Positions 36,415-44,952 of a stretch of DNA of 64,000 nucleotides are shown piece after piece. Made by a program: the position numbers and the translations under genes. Source of the stretch: JALZMG01 sp963844175. Its GTDB lineage: Bacteria > Actinomycetota > Acidimicrobiia > Acidimicrobiales > Ilumatobacteraceae. Position 1 is the first letter of the stretch. Each line of letters starts with the position of its first letter. The stretch spans positions 1 to 64,000 of the forward strand of contig CAWJNE010000002.1 of NCBI GenBank assembly GCA_963844175.1, read 5' to 3'. Below the pieces are notes generated by a model. The model made no database searches and had not been told where the DNA came from. It worked only from the letters and a program-made list of their open reading frames with translations.

Positions 36415-36666
36415 TCAGCCGGTGACGGCGGGGTCGCGCCGGATCAGGCAGTACTCGGCACCTGACGGGTCGCGCATCACGATCCACCACGGGAACTCGG
36501 CCACCAGGTCGGCCCCGAGCCGGCGATGGTGCTTGGCGGCGGCATCGGCGTCCGAGCAGTAGACGTCCGGGTGCGCGCTCACGTCGTGATCGGGGCTGGC
36601 CTCGTCCTGTCGCTGGAAGAGGAGGCGCAGCGGCTGGCCGGGCGGCACCTCGAGGCCGCGGTACTC
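36415..36666 (-). pseudogene. Out-of-frame tail of the second VOC domain of the CoaE-VOC protein
   Basis: This frame reads EYRGLEVPPGQPLRLLFQRQD, then HPDVYCSDADAAA and FPWWIVMRDPSGAEYCL, the normal C-terminal half of a glyoxalase-like (VOC) domain. The preceding half lies in the coaE frame. The switch falls at a GCGCGCGC run near 36668-36676; removing two bases there would restore one 450-residue protein. It is either a real disruption or a base-calling error. Confidence 0.7.
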
Positions 36667-37769
36667 GGCGCGCGCCCGGGCCGCGGGGCCCAGCCGGTGA
36701 GCGCCGACCAGAACGCGCACTCGGCGTCGAAGCGGTCCGGGGCGACGTCGACGCACACCTGCGTGAAGCGGGTGCGCGACCCGTCCGGCAGCGTGGTGGG
36801 CGCCGGGACCGCGGATTCGCCGTCGTGGGCGACGACGCACCACGGGAGCCCGGCCGGGGAGGACATCACGACGACGTCGCCGAGGTCGGCGACCTCCGTG
36901 GCGCCGAGCGAGACGGCGTGGTCGGCGGCGGCGCGGAGGTCCTCGACGTGCACGTCGAGGTGCAACCCGCCGGGGCCGTCGTCGATGCGCTGCAGGCGCA
37001 CGTACGCGTCGCCGTCGGGCGGGACGGCGGTGAAGAACTCTCCGTGCTCGCCCCGTGGCGGCGACGCCGTGGCCCCCGTGGCCGCCAGCCAGAACGCCGC
37101 CGCGGCGTCGAACGTGGCCGCCGGCCGGTCGACGAACACCGTGAGCCAGCGCACCAGCTGCGACGAGGCCGGCGGTTCGGTCAGGCCCACGAGCCACGTC
37201 CAGACCTCGTCAACGCTCGAGGTGAGCATCGCCAGGTCGCCGCTGTTGTCGATCACCCGGTCGGCCTTGGCCACGCGCTCCTCGCGGGTCATCTGCTTGG
37301 CGATGCGCGCCCGGGCGTCCTGCTCGTCCATGCCGCGCAGCCCGACGAGGCGTTCGACCGCCAGCTCGACGGGGAGGTCGACCACGAGGACGGCATCGAA
37401 CTTGTGACCCTCCGTGACCGTCAGGAGCGGGGTGTCGAGCACGACGACGTGGTCGGTGTCCTTCTCGGCCTCGATGCGGGCGGCGATCTCCGCCTTCACG
37501 GCGGGATGGACGATCTCGTTCAGGGCGGCCAATGCGGTGTCGTCGCGGAACGCGATCGCCGCCAGGCCGGATCGGTCGAGTGACCCGTCGGGCCGGATGA
37601 TCCCGGCGCCGAAGCGCTCGGCGAGCACGTCGAGCAACGGGGCCCCCGGGACCTGGAGCTCGTGGACGATGGCGTCGGCGTCGATGACCACGGCGCCGTG
37701 CTCGGCGAGCAGGCCGGACACGACGGACTTACCGCTGCCGATGCCGCCGGTGAGGGCGACCAGCTTCAT
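36579..37769 (-). CDS. coaE: Dephospho-CoA kinase fused to VOC (glyoxalase-like) domains
   Basis: Residues 1-198 are a complete CoaE: P-loop LTGGIGSGKSVVS, IDADAIVHELQ, the lid region (RLVGLRGMDEQDAR) and ADRVIDNSGD near its end. CoaE phosphorylates dephospho-CoA to make coenzyme A. The frame then continues with no stop or start signal into a VOC fold (WLTVFVDRPAATFDAAAAFW...LHLDVHVEDLRAAADHA...GLPWCVVAHDG) and a second VOC unit (RFTQVCVDVAPDRFDAECAFWSALTGW) that goes out of frame near 36670. The printed frame ends with about 30 spurious residues at 36579. CoaE itself is intact. Mycobacteria fuse CoaE to a different domain (GrpB); this partner is unusual. Confidence 0.88.
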   Translation of the reverse strand: MKLVALTGGIGSGKSVVSGLLAEHGAVVIDADAIVHELQVPGAPLLDVLAERFGAGIIRPDGSLDRSGLAAIAFRDDTALAALNEIVHPAVKAEIAARIEAEKDTDHVVVLDTPLLTVTEGHKFDAVLVVDLPVELAVERLVGLRGMDEQDARARIAKQMTREERVAKADRVIDNSGDLAMLTSSVDEVWTWLVGLTEPPASSQLVRWLTVFVDRPAATFDAAAAFWLAATGATASPPRGEHGEFFTAVPPDGDAYVRLQRIDDGPGGLHLDVHVEDLRAAADHAVSLGATEVADLGDVVVMSSPAGLPWCVVAHDGESAVPAPTTLPDGSRTRFTQVCVDVAPDRFDAECAFWSALTGWAPRPGRAPSTAASRCRPASRCASSSSDRTRPAPITT

Positions 37770-37780
37770 CGAGGCGGGTG

Positions 37781-39253
37781 CTACTCGGTGGTGTCGGACG
37801 GCGCGTCGGCGGCCGCTTCGACCTCGGCGTCGACCTGGACCTCGACCTCGGCCGACGCCTCGCTGGCGACGCTGTCGGCCTCGGCCAGTGCCTCGTCGGC
37901 TGCGGCCACCTCAGCGGCCGCAGCGGGCTCACCGTCGAGCGCCGCATCGCCAGTGGCGGGCGGGGTCTCGTCGCCGTAGTACTCGGACCACGCCGCTTCG
38001 CGCTCGGCGTCGGTGTCGCCGGCGGTCCAGTTGCCGTGCTCGTCGACCTCGAAGTGCTCGCGGTACTCCTCCGCCAGCTCGCCGCCCTCGGCGGCCTGCT
38101 TGATCGACAGGCTGATGCGCCGCCGAGCCAGGTCGAGGTCGATGATCTTGACCCACAGCTCCTCGCCGGGCGTGACGACCTGATCGGGCGAGTCGACATG
38201 CTGCGTGGACATCTCGGAGATGTGCACGAGTCCCTCGATGCCGTCGCCGACCTGGACGAACGCCCCGAACTGCACGAGCTTGGTGACCCGGCCGTAGACC
38301 AGCTGGCCGACCTCGTGGGTGGAGGCGAACTCCTGCCACGGGTCCTGCTGGGTGGCCTTGAGCGACAGGCTGATGCGCTCGCGGCTCATGTCGACGTCGA
38401 GCACCTGGACGTCGATCTCGTCGCCGACGGCGACGACCGAACCCGGGTGGTCGACGTGCTTCCACGACAGCTCGCTGACGTGGATCAGGCCGTCCATCCC
38501 GCCGAGGTCGACGAAGGCGCCGAAGCTGACCACCGACGACACGGTGCCGTGGCGGACCTCGCCGACCTTGAGGTTGTTGAGGAACTGGTCGCGGGACTCC
38601 TTCTGAGTCTCCTCCAGGTGGGCCCGGCGACTGAGCACGACGTTGTTGCGGTTCTTGTCGAGCTCGATGATCTTGGCGCTGATCCGCTGGCCGACGTACG
38701 GCTGCAGGTCACGCACGCGGCGCAGCTCGACGAGCGAGGCCGGCAGGAAGCCGCGCAGCCCGATGTCGACGATCAGGCCACCCTTGACGACCTCGATCAC
38801 CGGACCCTCGACGACGCCGTCTTCCTCCTTGAGGCGCTCGATGGTGCCCCATGCCCGCTCGTACTGGGCCCGCTTCTTGGACAGCAGGAGGCGACCCTCC
38901 TTGTCCTCCTTCTGCAGGACCAGCGCCTCGACCTTCTCACCGAGCGAGACGATCTCGTTGGGATCGACGTCGTTGCGGATGCTCAGCTCACGCGACGGGA
39001 TGACCCCTTCGCTCTTGTAGCCGATGTCGAGCAGGACCTCGTCCTTGTCGATCTTGACGATCGTGCCGTTGACGATCTGGCCGTCCTCGACCTCGACCAT
39101 GGTGCCCTCGATGGCATCGGCGAAGGACATGCCGAGGTCGTCGACGGCGACCTCACGCGGGGTGTAGTTGCCCTCGTCGTCGAACGTTCCCATGCCCCCG
39201 GTGGTCGGCGGGGAGGGGTCGGCGGCGGGTGGGGCGGTGATGGTGTCGGACAA
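37781..39253 (-). CDS. rpsA: 30S ribosomal protein S1
   Basis: A TTG at 39253 starts SDTITAPPAADPSPP..., giving 490 residues. Four S1 RNA-binding domains are visible in order, each with a G-x-V...G.FV/VD.G pattern: VNGTIVKIDKDEVLLDIGYK; EGPVIEVVKGGLIVDIGLRGF; HGTVSSVVSFGAFVDLGGMDG; YGRVTKLVQFGAFVQVGDG. The C-terminus is a long acidic Ala/Glu tail, as in other actinobacteria. S1 brings mRNA to the 30S subunit, although the leaderless genes nearby would need it less. A TAGCCT -10 box lies about 75 bp upstream of the start. The frame is open further upstream without family similarity. Confidence 0.94.
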   Translation of the reverse strand: MSDTITAPPAADPSPPTTGGMGTFDDEGNYTPREVAVDDLGMSFADAIEGTMVEVEDGQIVNGTIVKIDKDEVLLDIGYKSEGVIPSRELSIRNDVDPNEIVSLGEKVEALVLQKEDKEGRLLLSKKRAQYERAWGTIERLKEEDGVVEGPVIEVVKGGLIVDIGLRGFLPASLVELRRVRDLQPYVGQRISAKIIELDKNRNNVVLSRRAHLEETQKESRDQFLNNLKVGEVRHGTVSSVVSFGAFVDLGGMDGLIHVSELSWKHVDHPGSVVAVGDEIDVQVLDVDMSRERISLSLKATQQDPWQEFASTHEVGQLVYGRVTKLVQFGAFVQVGDGIEGLVHISEMSTQHVDSPDQVVTPGEELWVKIIDLDLARRRISLSIKQAAEGGELAEEYREHFEVDEHGNWTAGDTDAEREAAWSEYYGDETPPATGDAALDGEPAAAAEVAAADEALAEADSVASEASAEVEVQVDAEVEAAADAPSDTTE

Positions 39254-39406
39254 GGAACAGGCTGCTTTCGACGGACGTGGGGTGTTCACGGGACGCAGCC
39301 CGCTACCGGGCGCGACGCGGGTGACGAGGCTAGCAGCGCGGGCTGGCGACAACGCCAGCGACGCCTGCGGCCTCGAGGGTACGGTGCCCGCATCGACGCC
39401 GCTCAG

Positions 39407-39862
39407 CTGCACCTCGTCGAGGACGACCTCACCGGCGCGGCGATCCAGGAGCTGCTGCGCCAGCACGCCGCGGCCATGGAGGCGGGGTCACCGCTCGGCA
39501 CGTGCCACTTCCTCGACCTCGACGGGCTGCGCTCGCCGGAGGTCACGTTCTGGTCGATCTGGAGCGGCGACGAGCTGGCCGGCTGCGGCGCGTTGAAGGA
39601 GCTCGACGCCTCGCACGGCGAGGTGAAGTCGATGCGCACGGCCGACACCCACCAACGTCAGGGGGTCGGCACGGTGGTGCTCGCCCATCTGCTCGACGTC
39701 GCCCGGCAGCGCAACTACCTGCGGGTCAGCCTGGAGACGGGGTCGGGCGACGGCTTCGCCGCCGCTCATCGCCTCTACGCCCGGTTCGGGTTCGTCGAGT
39801 GCGAACCGTTCGCCGACTACACCCCGAACGGGTTCAGCCGGTTCTTGACCCTGACGCTGTGA
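39407..39862 (+). CDS. GNAT-family N-acetyltransferase (apparent CTG start)
   Basis: The frame from about 39395 to the stop matches GNAT enzymes throughout. LHLVEDDLTGAAIQELLRQH aligns with the usual family N-terminus, HFLDLDGLRSPEVTFWSIW and GCGALKELDASHGEVKSMRT follow, then the acetyl-CoA loop HQRQGVGTVVL and LYARFGFVECEPF. No ATG, GTG or TTG exists in frame before this N-terminus; CTG 39407 is at the homologous start. A TACGGT -10 box lies 21 nt upstream. The first ATG (39476) would remove a conserved helix. Length is 151 residues. It overlaps the convergent methyltransferase gene by 29 bases at the 3' end. Confidence 0.82.
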   Translation: MHLVEDDLTGAAIQELLRQHAAAMEAGSPLGTCHFLDLDGLRSPEVTFWSIWSGDELAGCGALKELDASHGEVKSMRTADTHQRQGVGTVVLAHLLDVARQRNYLRVSLETGSGDGFAAAHRLYARFGFVECEPFADYTPNGFSRFLTLTL

Positions 39863-40601
39863 CCGTGCCGTCCGGCGACCGCCGGGCGATGACGAGGTAC
39901 TCGGGGGACTCGGTGGTGGGCGCCTCGTCGCCGTAGTGGCCGGGCTCGACGCTGGAGATCCGCTCGACCTCGAGGCCGACCGCGCTGGCCAGCAGGCGCA
40001 GCTCGCGCGGCGTGTAGCAGCCGGTCCAGAGGTCGACGTCCTTGGCCACGCCGTCGGGGTCGCGCACCTCGGTGTGCTCGTGGGCCACGCCGGTGGCGGC
40101 GTCGAACGTCGCCTCGGTGTGGTGGCGGACGGCGAAGTAGGCGTTGAACGCACTGAGGGCCACGCGCCCGCCGGGCCGCAGCGCCCGGGCGATGGCGCCG
40201 AGGACCGTGGCGTCGTCGTCACTGGCGGTCATCAGCCCGAAGGCGCCCTGGCAGAGGCAGATGGCCGCGTCGAACTCGGCCTCGAACGGGAGGTGGCGGG
40301 CGTCGAGCCGCTCGAACGTCGCGCCGGGCGGCGCATCGGCGCGCGCCAGCTCGACGAATGGCGCCGAGATGTCGACGCCGTGGACGACGATCCCCCGCCG
40401 CGCCAGCTCGTGGGCATGGCGTCCCGGCCCGCACCCGACGTCCAGCACCCGCTCCCCCGCCCGCAGGCCGAGGGCGGCGACGACGTGGTCGACCTCCTGC
40501 ACCGTGCCCTTGGTGAACGAGTAGCGCAGGTAGGCCGACCCCAGGTGCTCGGCGATCGGTTCGAACCAGTGCTGGCCGTTCTCCTGAGGATCTGGTGTCA
40601 A
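39834..40601 (-). CDS. Class I SAM-dependent methyltransferase
   Basis: TTG 40601 is preceded by AGGGG at 6 nt. The 255-residue protein has SAM motif I VLDVGCGPGRHAHELA, motif II VHGVDISAPFVELA, FDAAICLCQGAFGLM and LRPGGRVALSAFNAYF, followed by a beta-rich insertion and a second Rossmann end (RELRLLASAVGLEVERI). Ubiquinone/glycine-type small-molecule methyltransferases look like this; the substrate is unknown. The start codon lies in a 12-bp palindrome GTCAACGTTGAC (40597-40608), beside an arm of the 20-bp repeat also found upstream of gap, so expression is probably controlled there. Confidence 0.87.
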   Translation of the reverse strand: MTPDPQENGQHWFEPIAEHLGSAYLRYSFTKGTVQEVDHVVAALGLRAGERVLDVGCGPGRHAHELARRGIVVHGVDISAPFVELARADAPPGATFERLDARHLPFEAEFDAAICLCQGAFGLMTASDDDATVLGAIARALRPGGRVALSAFNAYFAVRHHTEATFDAATGVAHEHTEVRDPDGVAKDVDLWTGCYTPRELRLLASAVGLEVERISSVEPGHYGDEAPTTESPEYLVIARRSPDGTVTASGSRTG

Positions 40602-40629
40602 CGTTGACCCCTGAAAACGATTGAGAACC
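40597..40629. promoter_or_regulatory. Palindrome plus copy of the gap-upstream repeat arm
   Basis: GTCAACGTTGAC (40597-40608) is a perfect palindrome over the methyltransferase start. Two bases further, 40611-40629 repeats the arm found at 16324-16343 with one change (CTGAAAACGATTGAGAACC). Together they fill the gap between polA and the methyltransferase gene. Confidence 0.5.
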
Positions 40630-40635
40630 GGATCT

Positions 40636-43299
40636 TCAGACCTTGGCGTCGGCCCAGGTGGTGCCCCAGGTGACGTTGACCTCGAGCGGGACGTCGAGGT
40701 CGGCGGCGTTGCGCATCAGGTCGACGACGAGCCCGCCGACCTCGTCGCGCTCGTCGTCCGGGACCTCGACGAGGACCTCGTCGTGGACCTGCAGCACGAG
40801 CCGGCTGGCCGAGCCCCGCTCGGCCAGGGCGTCGTCGATGCGCACCAGCGCGACCTTGAAGATGTCGGCGGCCAGGCCCTGGATCCCAGCGTTCATCGCC
40901 TGCCGCTCGCCGGCCTGGCGGATCCGCCAGTTGCCGTTGAGCAGCTCGGGGATCGGGCGGCGGCGACCGAACAGGGTCTCGGTGTACCCCCGCTTGCGAG
41001 CCTCGACGACGGTCGAGTCCATGTACGCCTTCACGTTGGGGAAGGCCACGAAGTAGGCGTCGAGGATCTGCGCCGCTTCGTCGGTCGGGATGTTCAGGCG
41101 CTGGCCGAGCCCGTAGGCCTCCATGCCGTAGGCCAGCCCGTACGAGACCATCTTGGCCTTGGACCGCTGGTCGAGTGTGACGTCGGCAGGGGCCACACCG
41201 AAGACACGTGCAGCCGTCGCGTTGTGGATGTCCTGCTGGCCCGTGAAGGCGGCGACGAGGCCCGGGTCGGCGGCGAGGTGGGCGATGCAGCGCAGCTCGA
41301 TCTGGTTGTAGTCGGCGACCAGCAGCACGTTGCCGGGCCCGGGGATGAAGGCCCGGCGGAACATCCGGCCCTCGTCTCTGCGCACCGGGATGTTGTGCAG
41401 GTTCGGGCGGTCCGAGCTGAGTCGCCCGGTGCGGGCGACGGTCTGGTTGAACGTGGCGTGGATGCGACCGTCCGATGCCACCTCGGCGATCAAGCCCTCG
41501 CCGTACGTGCCGCGCAGCTTCTCGACCTCGCGGTACTGCAGCAGCGGGCCGATGAACTCCGGCCACTCGTCGCGCAGCTTCTCCAGCGTCGCGGCGTCCG
41601 TCGACGCCCCGGTCTTCGTCCGTTTCACCGCCGTCAGCCCACGCCCCGCCGGCGGCGGGGCGTACAGCAGCTCGCGCAGCTGGATCGGCGAGTTGATGTT
41701 CAGGTCGTCCCGCCCGACGACTTCCTTCAGCTCGGTCTGCAGGCGTTGGACCTCGCCGGTCAGCCGCTCGTAGAGCCGGCGCAGTTCGACCAGGTCGACG
41801 GCGACCCCGGCGTGTTCCATGCGTGCCAGCACGCGCACCAGCGGGTTCTCGATGGTGGCGTACAGGTCGGCCATGCCCTGGTCGCCGAGGCTCGTCGAGA
41901 TCGGCGCGACGAGCTGGTGCACGGCCAGTGCCGCCCGACCGGCGATCGTCGGCGGCTCGGCCGTCGCGCCGTCGAGATCGAGCTGCCCCTTGGCGGCCGG
42001 CGAGTCGACCGGCATCGAGAATGACGTGTACCGCTCCACGAGGTGGACCAGGTCGTAGCGGGCCTCGGCCGGGTCCAGCAGGTAGGCGGCGATCGCCGTG
42101 TCGAGCTGCAGGTTGGTGAGGTCGACACCGGCAGTGAGCAGCGAGCGCATCAGCGATTTCGTGTCGTGGCCGTGCAACGGCGTCGTCGACAGCGCGGCCA
42201 CCACGGCCGGGTCGCGCAGCTGCTCGCCGGGGATCCAGGTGACGGCCGCCGAGGCGCCATCGGTCACGACGGCCACGCCGGTCAACGGGCTGCGTCCCGG
42301 TTCTCCGTCCCACGCCGCCGCCAGGTCGAGCGCGGAGAGCGCGGCGAGCAGCTCGGCGCTGGCTGCGGCCGACGCGCTCTCGACGACCTCGGGTTCGAGC
42401 GGCTGGCGCTCGTCGGCGGACAGCACCACGGCCGCCGGACCCAAGGCCTCGGCCATCCGCTCGGCGAACGTGCGGAACTCGAGGAAGTCGAACAGCCGCT
42501 GCACCTCGGCCATGTTCGGTTCCATCTTCAGCGACTCGGGCAGCTCGATCGGGGCGTCGCGGCGCAGGATCATGACGTCGTGGTTCTTGCGCACCCGCTC
42601 CTCGTGCTCGGCGAGCGAGGCCCGCAGCTTGGGCGTCAGCTCGTCGAGGTGCTCGAAGATGCCGTCCAGCCCGCCGTAGGTGTTGATCAGCTTGGCCGCC
42701 GTCTTCTCCCCCACCCCTGGGACGCCGGGCAGGTTGTCGCTCGGGTCGCCGCGCAGCGCGGCGTATTGGGCGTACTCGCCCGGTGTGACGCCCGTGCGTT
42801 CCTTGATCCCGGCCTCGTCGTACAGCGCGTAGTCGCTCACGCCGCGCCGGTTGTAGAGGACTTTGACGTGGGGGTCCTGGACCAGCTGGTAGGCGTCGCG
42901 GTCGCCCGTGACGATCACGACGTCGTCGCCGCGACCGACGGCCTGCTCGACGGCGGTGGCGATCAGGTCATCGGCCTCCCAGCCGGCCAGCTCGCACGAC
43001 TTGACGCCGAGCGCCTCCAGCACCTCGCGCACCAGACCCATCTGCTGGCGCAGGATGTCCGGCGCCGCCTCGCGGTTGGCCTTGTAGGTTTCGTCGGCGA
43101 CGTGGCGGAACGTCGGCTCGGGACGGTCGAAGGCGACCAGCACGTCGTCGGGCCGCTGCTCCTTGAGCACGTTGATGAACATCGACGTGAACCCGAACAC
43201 GGCGTTGGTGATCTGACCGCTGGCCGTTGACATGTCGGCCGGGAGGGCGAAGAAGGCGCGGTAGGTCAACGAGTTGCCGTCGAGCAGCAACAGCTTCAC
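40636..43299 (-). CDS. polA: DNA polymerase I
   Basis: GTG 43299 starts KLLLLDGNSLTYRAFFAL, the usual N-terminus. The 887-residue protein has an N-terminal 5'-3' exonuclease (GWEADDLIAT, TGDRDAYQLV, RGDPSDNLPGVPGVGEKTA). A middle domain lacks the acidic residues expected for 3'-5' proofreading. The C-terminal family A polymerase has TARTGRLSS-DRPNLHNIP, VADYNQIELR and QVHDEVLVEV. It fills gaps after excision repair and removes RNA primers. A vestigial proofreading domain is normal in actinobacterial PolA. The ribosome-binding site is weak; a GTG eight codons upstream is an alternative start. Confidence 0.96.
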   Translation of the reverse strand: MKLLLLDGNSLTYRAFFALPADMSTASGQITNAVFGFTSMFINVLKEQRPDDVLVAFDRPEPTFRHVADETYKANREAAPDILRQQMGLVREVLEALGVKSCELAGWEADDLIATAVEQAVGRGDDVVIVTGDRDAYQLVQDPHVKVLYNRRGVSDYALYDEAGIKERTGVTPGEYAQYAALRGDPSDNLPGVPGVGEKTAAKLINTYGGLDGIFEHLDELTPKLRASLAEHEERVRKNHDVMILRRDAPIELPESLKMEPNMAEVQRLFDFLEFRTFAERMAEALGPAAVVLSADERQPLEPEVVESASAAASAELLAALSALDLAAAWDGEPGRSPLTGVAVVTDGASAAVTWIPGEQLRDPAVVAALSTTPLHGHDTKSLMRSLLTAGVDLTNLQLDTAIAAYLLDPAEARYDLVHLVERYTSFSMPVDSPAAKGQLDLDGATAEPPTIAGRAALAVHQLVAPISTSLGDQGMADLYATIENPLVRVLARMEHAGVAVDLVELRRLYERLTGEVQRLQTELKEVVGRDDLNINSPIQLRELLYAPPPAGRGLTAVKRTKTGASTDAATLEKLRDEWPEFIGPLLQYREVEKLRGTYGEGLIAEVASDGRIHATFNQTVARTGRLSSDRPNLHNIPVRRDEGRMFRRAFIPGPGNVLLVADYNQIELRCIAHLAADPGLVAAFTGQQDIHNATAARVFGVAPADVTLDQRSKAKMVSYGLAYGMEAYGLGQRLNIPTDEAAQILDAYFVAFPNVKAYMDSTVVEARKRGYTETLFGRRRPIPELLNGNWRIRQAGERQAMNAGIQGLAADIFKVALVRIDDALAERGSASRLVLQVHDEVLVEVPDDERDEVGGLVVDLMRNAADLDVPLEVNVTWGTTWADAKV

Positions 43300-43360
43300 G
43301 ATGCTGCCTGTTCGCTCGCACAACCGGGCTGCTCCGTGTGCGGTCGGCCCGGACGCTCGC

Positions 43361-43936
43361 TCACGGGCGCAGGCTGCCGTCGAGGATGCGGTCGGCGACG
43401 GCGCGCATCTTGGAGCGTTGGCTCATCGCCGTGCGCTGGATGAACGTGAAGGCGTCCTGCTCGGTGTAGCCGAGCTCGGCCATCAGCACGCCTTTGGCCC
43501 GCTCGATCGCCTTGCGCGCCTCCAGCTGCTCGCCGAGGGCGTCGATCTCGCCGGTCATCGCCCGGAGCTCGCGGAACCGGCCGATGGCGACCTCGATGGC
43601 CGGGATGAGGTCGCTCTTCTGGAACGGCTTGACCAGGTAGGCCAGGGCGCCTGCGTCGCGCGCGTCCTCGACGACCTCGCGCTGGCTGAAGGCGGTCAGG
43701 ATCAGGACGCCGCACAGCTTCTCCTGGTTGATGATCCGCGCCGCCTCGAGCCCGTCGATGCCCGGCATCTTGATGTCGAGGATCGCCAACTCGGGCAACA
43801 GGTCACGGACGAGGTCCACGGCGGTGTCGCCGCGACCGGTCTCCCCGACGACTTCGTAGCCCTCCTCCTCCAGCGTCTCACGCAGATCCATGCGGATGAT
43901 GGCTTCGTCTTCGGCGATCACGACCCGGATCGTCAC
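43361..43936 (-). CDS. pdtaR: ANTAR-domain response regulator (PdtaR-like)
   Basis: GTG 43936 is about 7 nt after AGGA. The 191-residue protein has a receiver domain with phosphoacceptor D54 in ILDIKMPGIDG, the acidic cluster EDE (residues 9-11) and K in AYLVKPF. A coiled linker and a C-terminal ANTAR RNA-binding domain (ARKAIERAKGVLMAELGYTEQDAFTFIQRTAM) follow. Phosphorylated ANTAR regulators bind paired hairpins in mRNA leaders and prevent termination. No histidine kinase is encoded next to it, as with mycobacterial PdtaR, whose kinase lies elsewhere. It lies 61 bases downstream of the polA start region and is probably transcribed separately. Confidence 0.92.
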   Translation of the reverse strand: MTIRVVIAEDEAIIRMDLRETLEEEGYEVVGETGRGDTAVDLVRDLLPELAILDIKMPGIDGLEAARIINQEKLCGVLILTAFSQREVVEDARDAGALAYLVKPFQKSDLIPAIEVAIGRFRELRAMTGEIDALGEQLEARKAIERAKGVLMAELGYTEQDAFTFIQRTAMSQRSKMRAVADRILDGSLRP

Positions 43937-44146
43937 GCAGCGTCCTTTCGAGCGGGGACACCCATTCAAGTGCATCGGGCGGCGACCTGTGGTGTGTGAC
44001 CGCCACCGCGTGCCCGACCACGCAGGCCGTCGCGAACCCCCTCGCGTGGTCCGTCGCCAACTGTGACCGACGTCATGGTGTCGGTTTGCAATCCGCCGGG
44101 AATGCTTGCAACAGCTACCACTTATCTCACAGGAGACAGCACCCCG

Positions 44147-44752
44147 ATGCCCACCATCACCGACACCATGTCCGCCCAGATCAACGAGCAGCTCGACAAG
44201 CTCGAGGCCAACCTGCCCACCGTCCCGGCTCGCGTCGTGCACCTGCAGCGCGCCGTCGCCACCAAGACCTACGAGCGCACCGTCGACTTCTGGAGCGCCG
44301 TCTCCGAGTCGACGCGCAACTTCTTCGAGACCACCCTCCTGTCGGGCCGCACCGTCGTGGGCCAGGCCAAGGCCGCTGGCGACCAGGTCGCCACCGCTGC
44401 CCGCACCGGCGCCCGCACCGTCACCGGGCAGGCCCGCGCCGCCGGCACGCAGGTGGCCGGCACGACGCGCACGGCCGCCAACACCGTCGCCGGCCAGACG
44501 ACGGCACAGGGCCGCAAGGTCGCCAAGTCGGCGACGGGTGAGGCGACGAAGCTGCTCGACGGGGCGATCGACACCGTCGAGGACGCCGTCGAGGACGCCG
44601 AGCAGGCCGTGGGCGCCACCGACCGCACCAGCCGCCGGTACGAGGACCGCACCAAGGCCGAGCTGCTCGAGCGGGCCCAGGAGCTCGACATCGAGGGCCG
44701 CTCGCAGATGAACAAGCGGCAGCTCATCGCCGCGCTGCGCAAGGCCTCCTGA
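44147..44752 (+). CDS. Ala/Thr-rich amphipathic protein with C-terminal Rho-N/SAP-like domain
   Basis: ATG 44147 has AGGAGA 10 nt upstream. The 201-residue protein begins with a helical region (NEQLDKLEANLPTVPARVV, then ERTVDFWSAVSESTRNFFETTLLSGRTV) like phasin or heparin-binding-adhesin helices. Some 80 residues of Ala/Thr/Gly-rich amphipathic repeats with a TVxGQ-type motif follow, and then a C-terminal helix-extended-helix (TKAELLERAQELDIEGRSQMNKRQLIAALRKA) typical of Rho-N/SAP nucleic-acid-binding modules. It could coat lipid or polymer granules, or bind DNA like actinobacterial histone-like proteins. A family 1 element begins right at its stop codon. Confidence 0.7.
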   Translation: MPTITDTMSAQINEQLDKLEANLPTVPARVVHLQRAVATKTYERTVDFWSAVSESTRNFFETTLLSGRTVVGQAKAAGDQVATAARTGARTVTGQARAAGTQVAGTTRTAANTVAGQTTAQGRKVAKSATGEATKLLDGAIDTVEDAVEDAEQAVGATDRTSRRYEDRTKAELLERAQELDIEGRSQMNKRQLIAALRKAS

Positions 44753-44760
44753 GTCGATCG

Positions 44761-44850
44761 CCTCGCTCGCTCCGAAGACTCCGCTCCTCGGCGTGGGTCG
44801 GCACGGCCGACCTGTCCGGACTGCGCGCTGCGGAACGAACGCTCGGGAAC
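44761..44850. repeat. Family 1 intergenic palindromic element, copy E, flanked by 11-bp direct repeats
   Basis: A 90-bp element bounded by exact TGAGTCGATCG copies at 44750-44760 and 44851-44861; the left copy includes the stop codon of the upstream gene. The hairpin is GGTCGGC (44796-44802), ACG, GCCGACC (44806-44812). The orientation is inverted relative to copies A-D, matching the plus-strand gene it follows. Confidence 0.85.
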
Positions 44851-44882
44851 TGAGTCGATCGAATTGCTCTCGATCCCCCCGA

Positions 44883-44920
44883 CGACGGCGGGTCCGGTGT
44901 TCGCACCGGGCCCGCCGTCG
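44883..44920 (+). terminator. Strong GC hairpin with TTCG loop upstream of tRNA-Leu(CAA)
   Basis: A stem of 10 + 6 bp (CGACGGCGGG, one T-G wobble, CCGGTG) closes on the stable loop TTCG at 44900-44903. There is no T-run, which is common for actinobacterial terminators. It lies beyond the family 1 element and before the tRNA gene, and probably ends transcription of the upstream gene. Confidence 0.65.
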
Positions 44921-44952
44921 GCGCGTCTGGCGCTGGATAGCGTCGGGGGATC

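Noticed and set aside
33582..36425. Long plus-strand open frame (over 900 codons) opposite the EF-hand and YhhN genes
   Set aside because: Composition is low-complexity Arg/Asp/Gly/His and changes character with each gene on the other strand; no motif.
40597..40608. TTGACA next to the methyltransferase start as a -35 promoter box
   Set aside because: It overlaps the start codon and the early coding sequence, so it cannot serve that gene.
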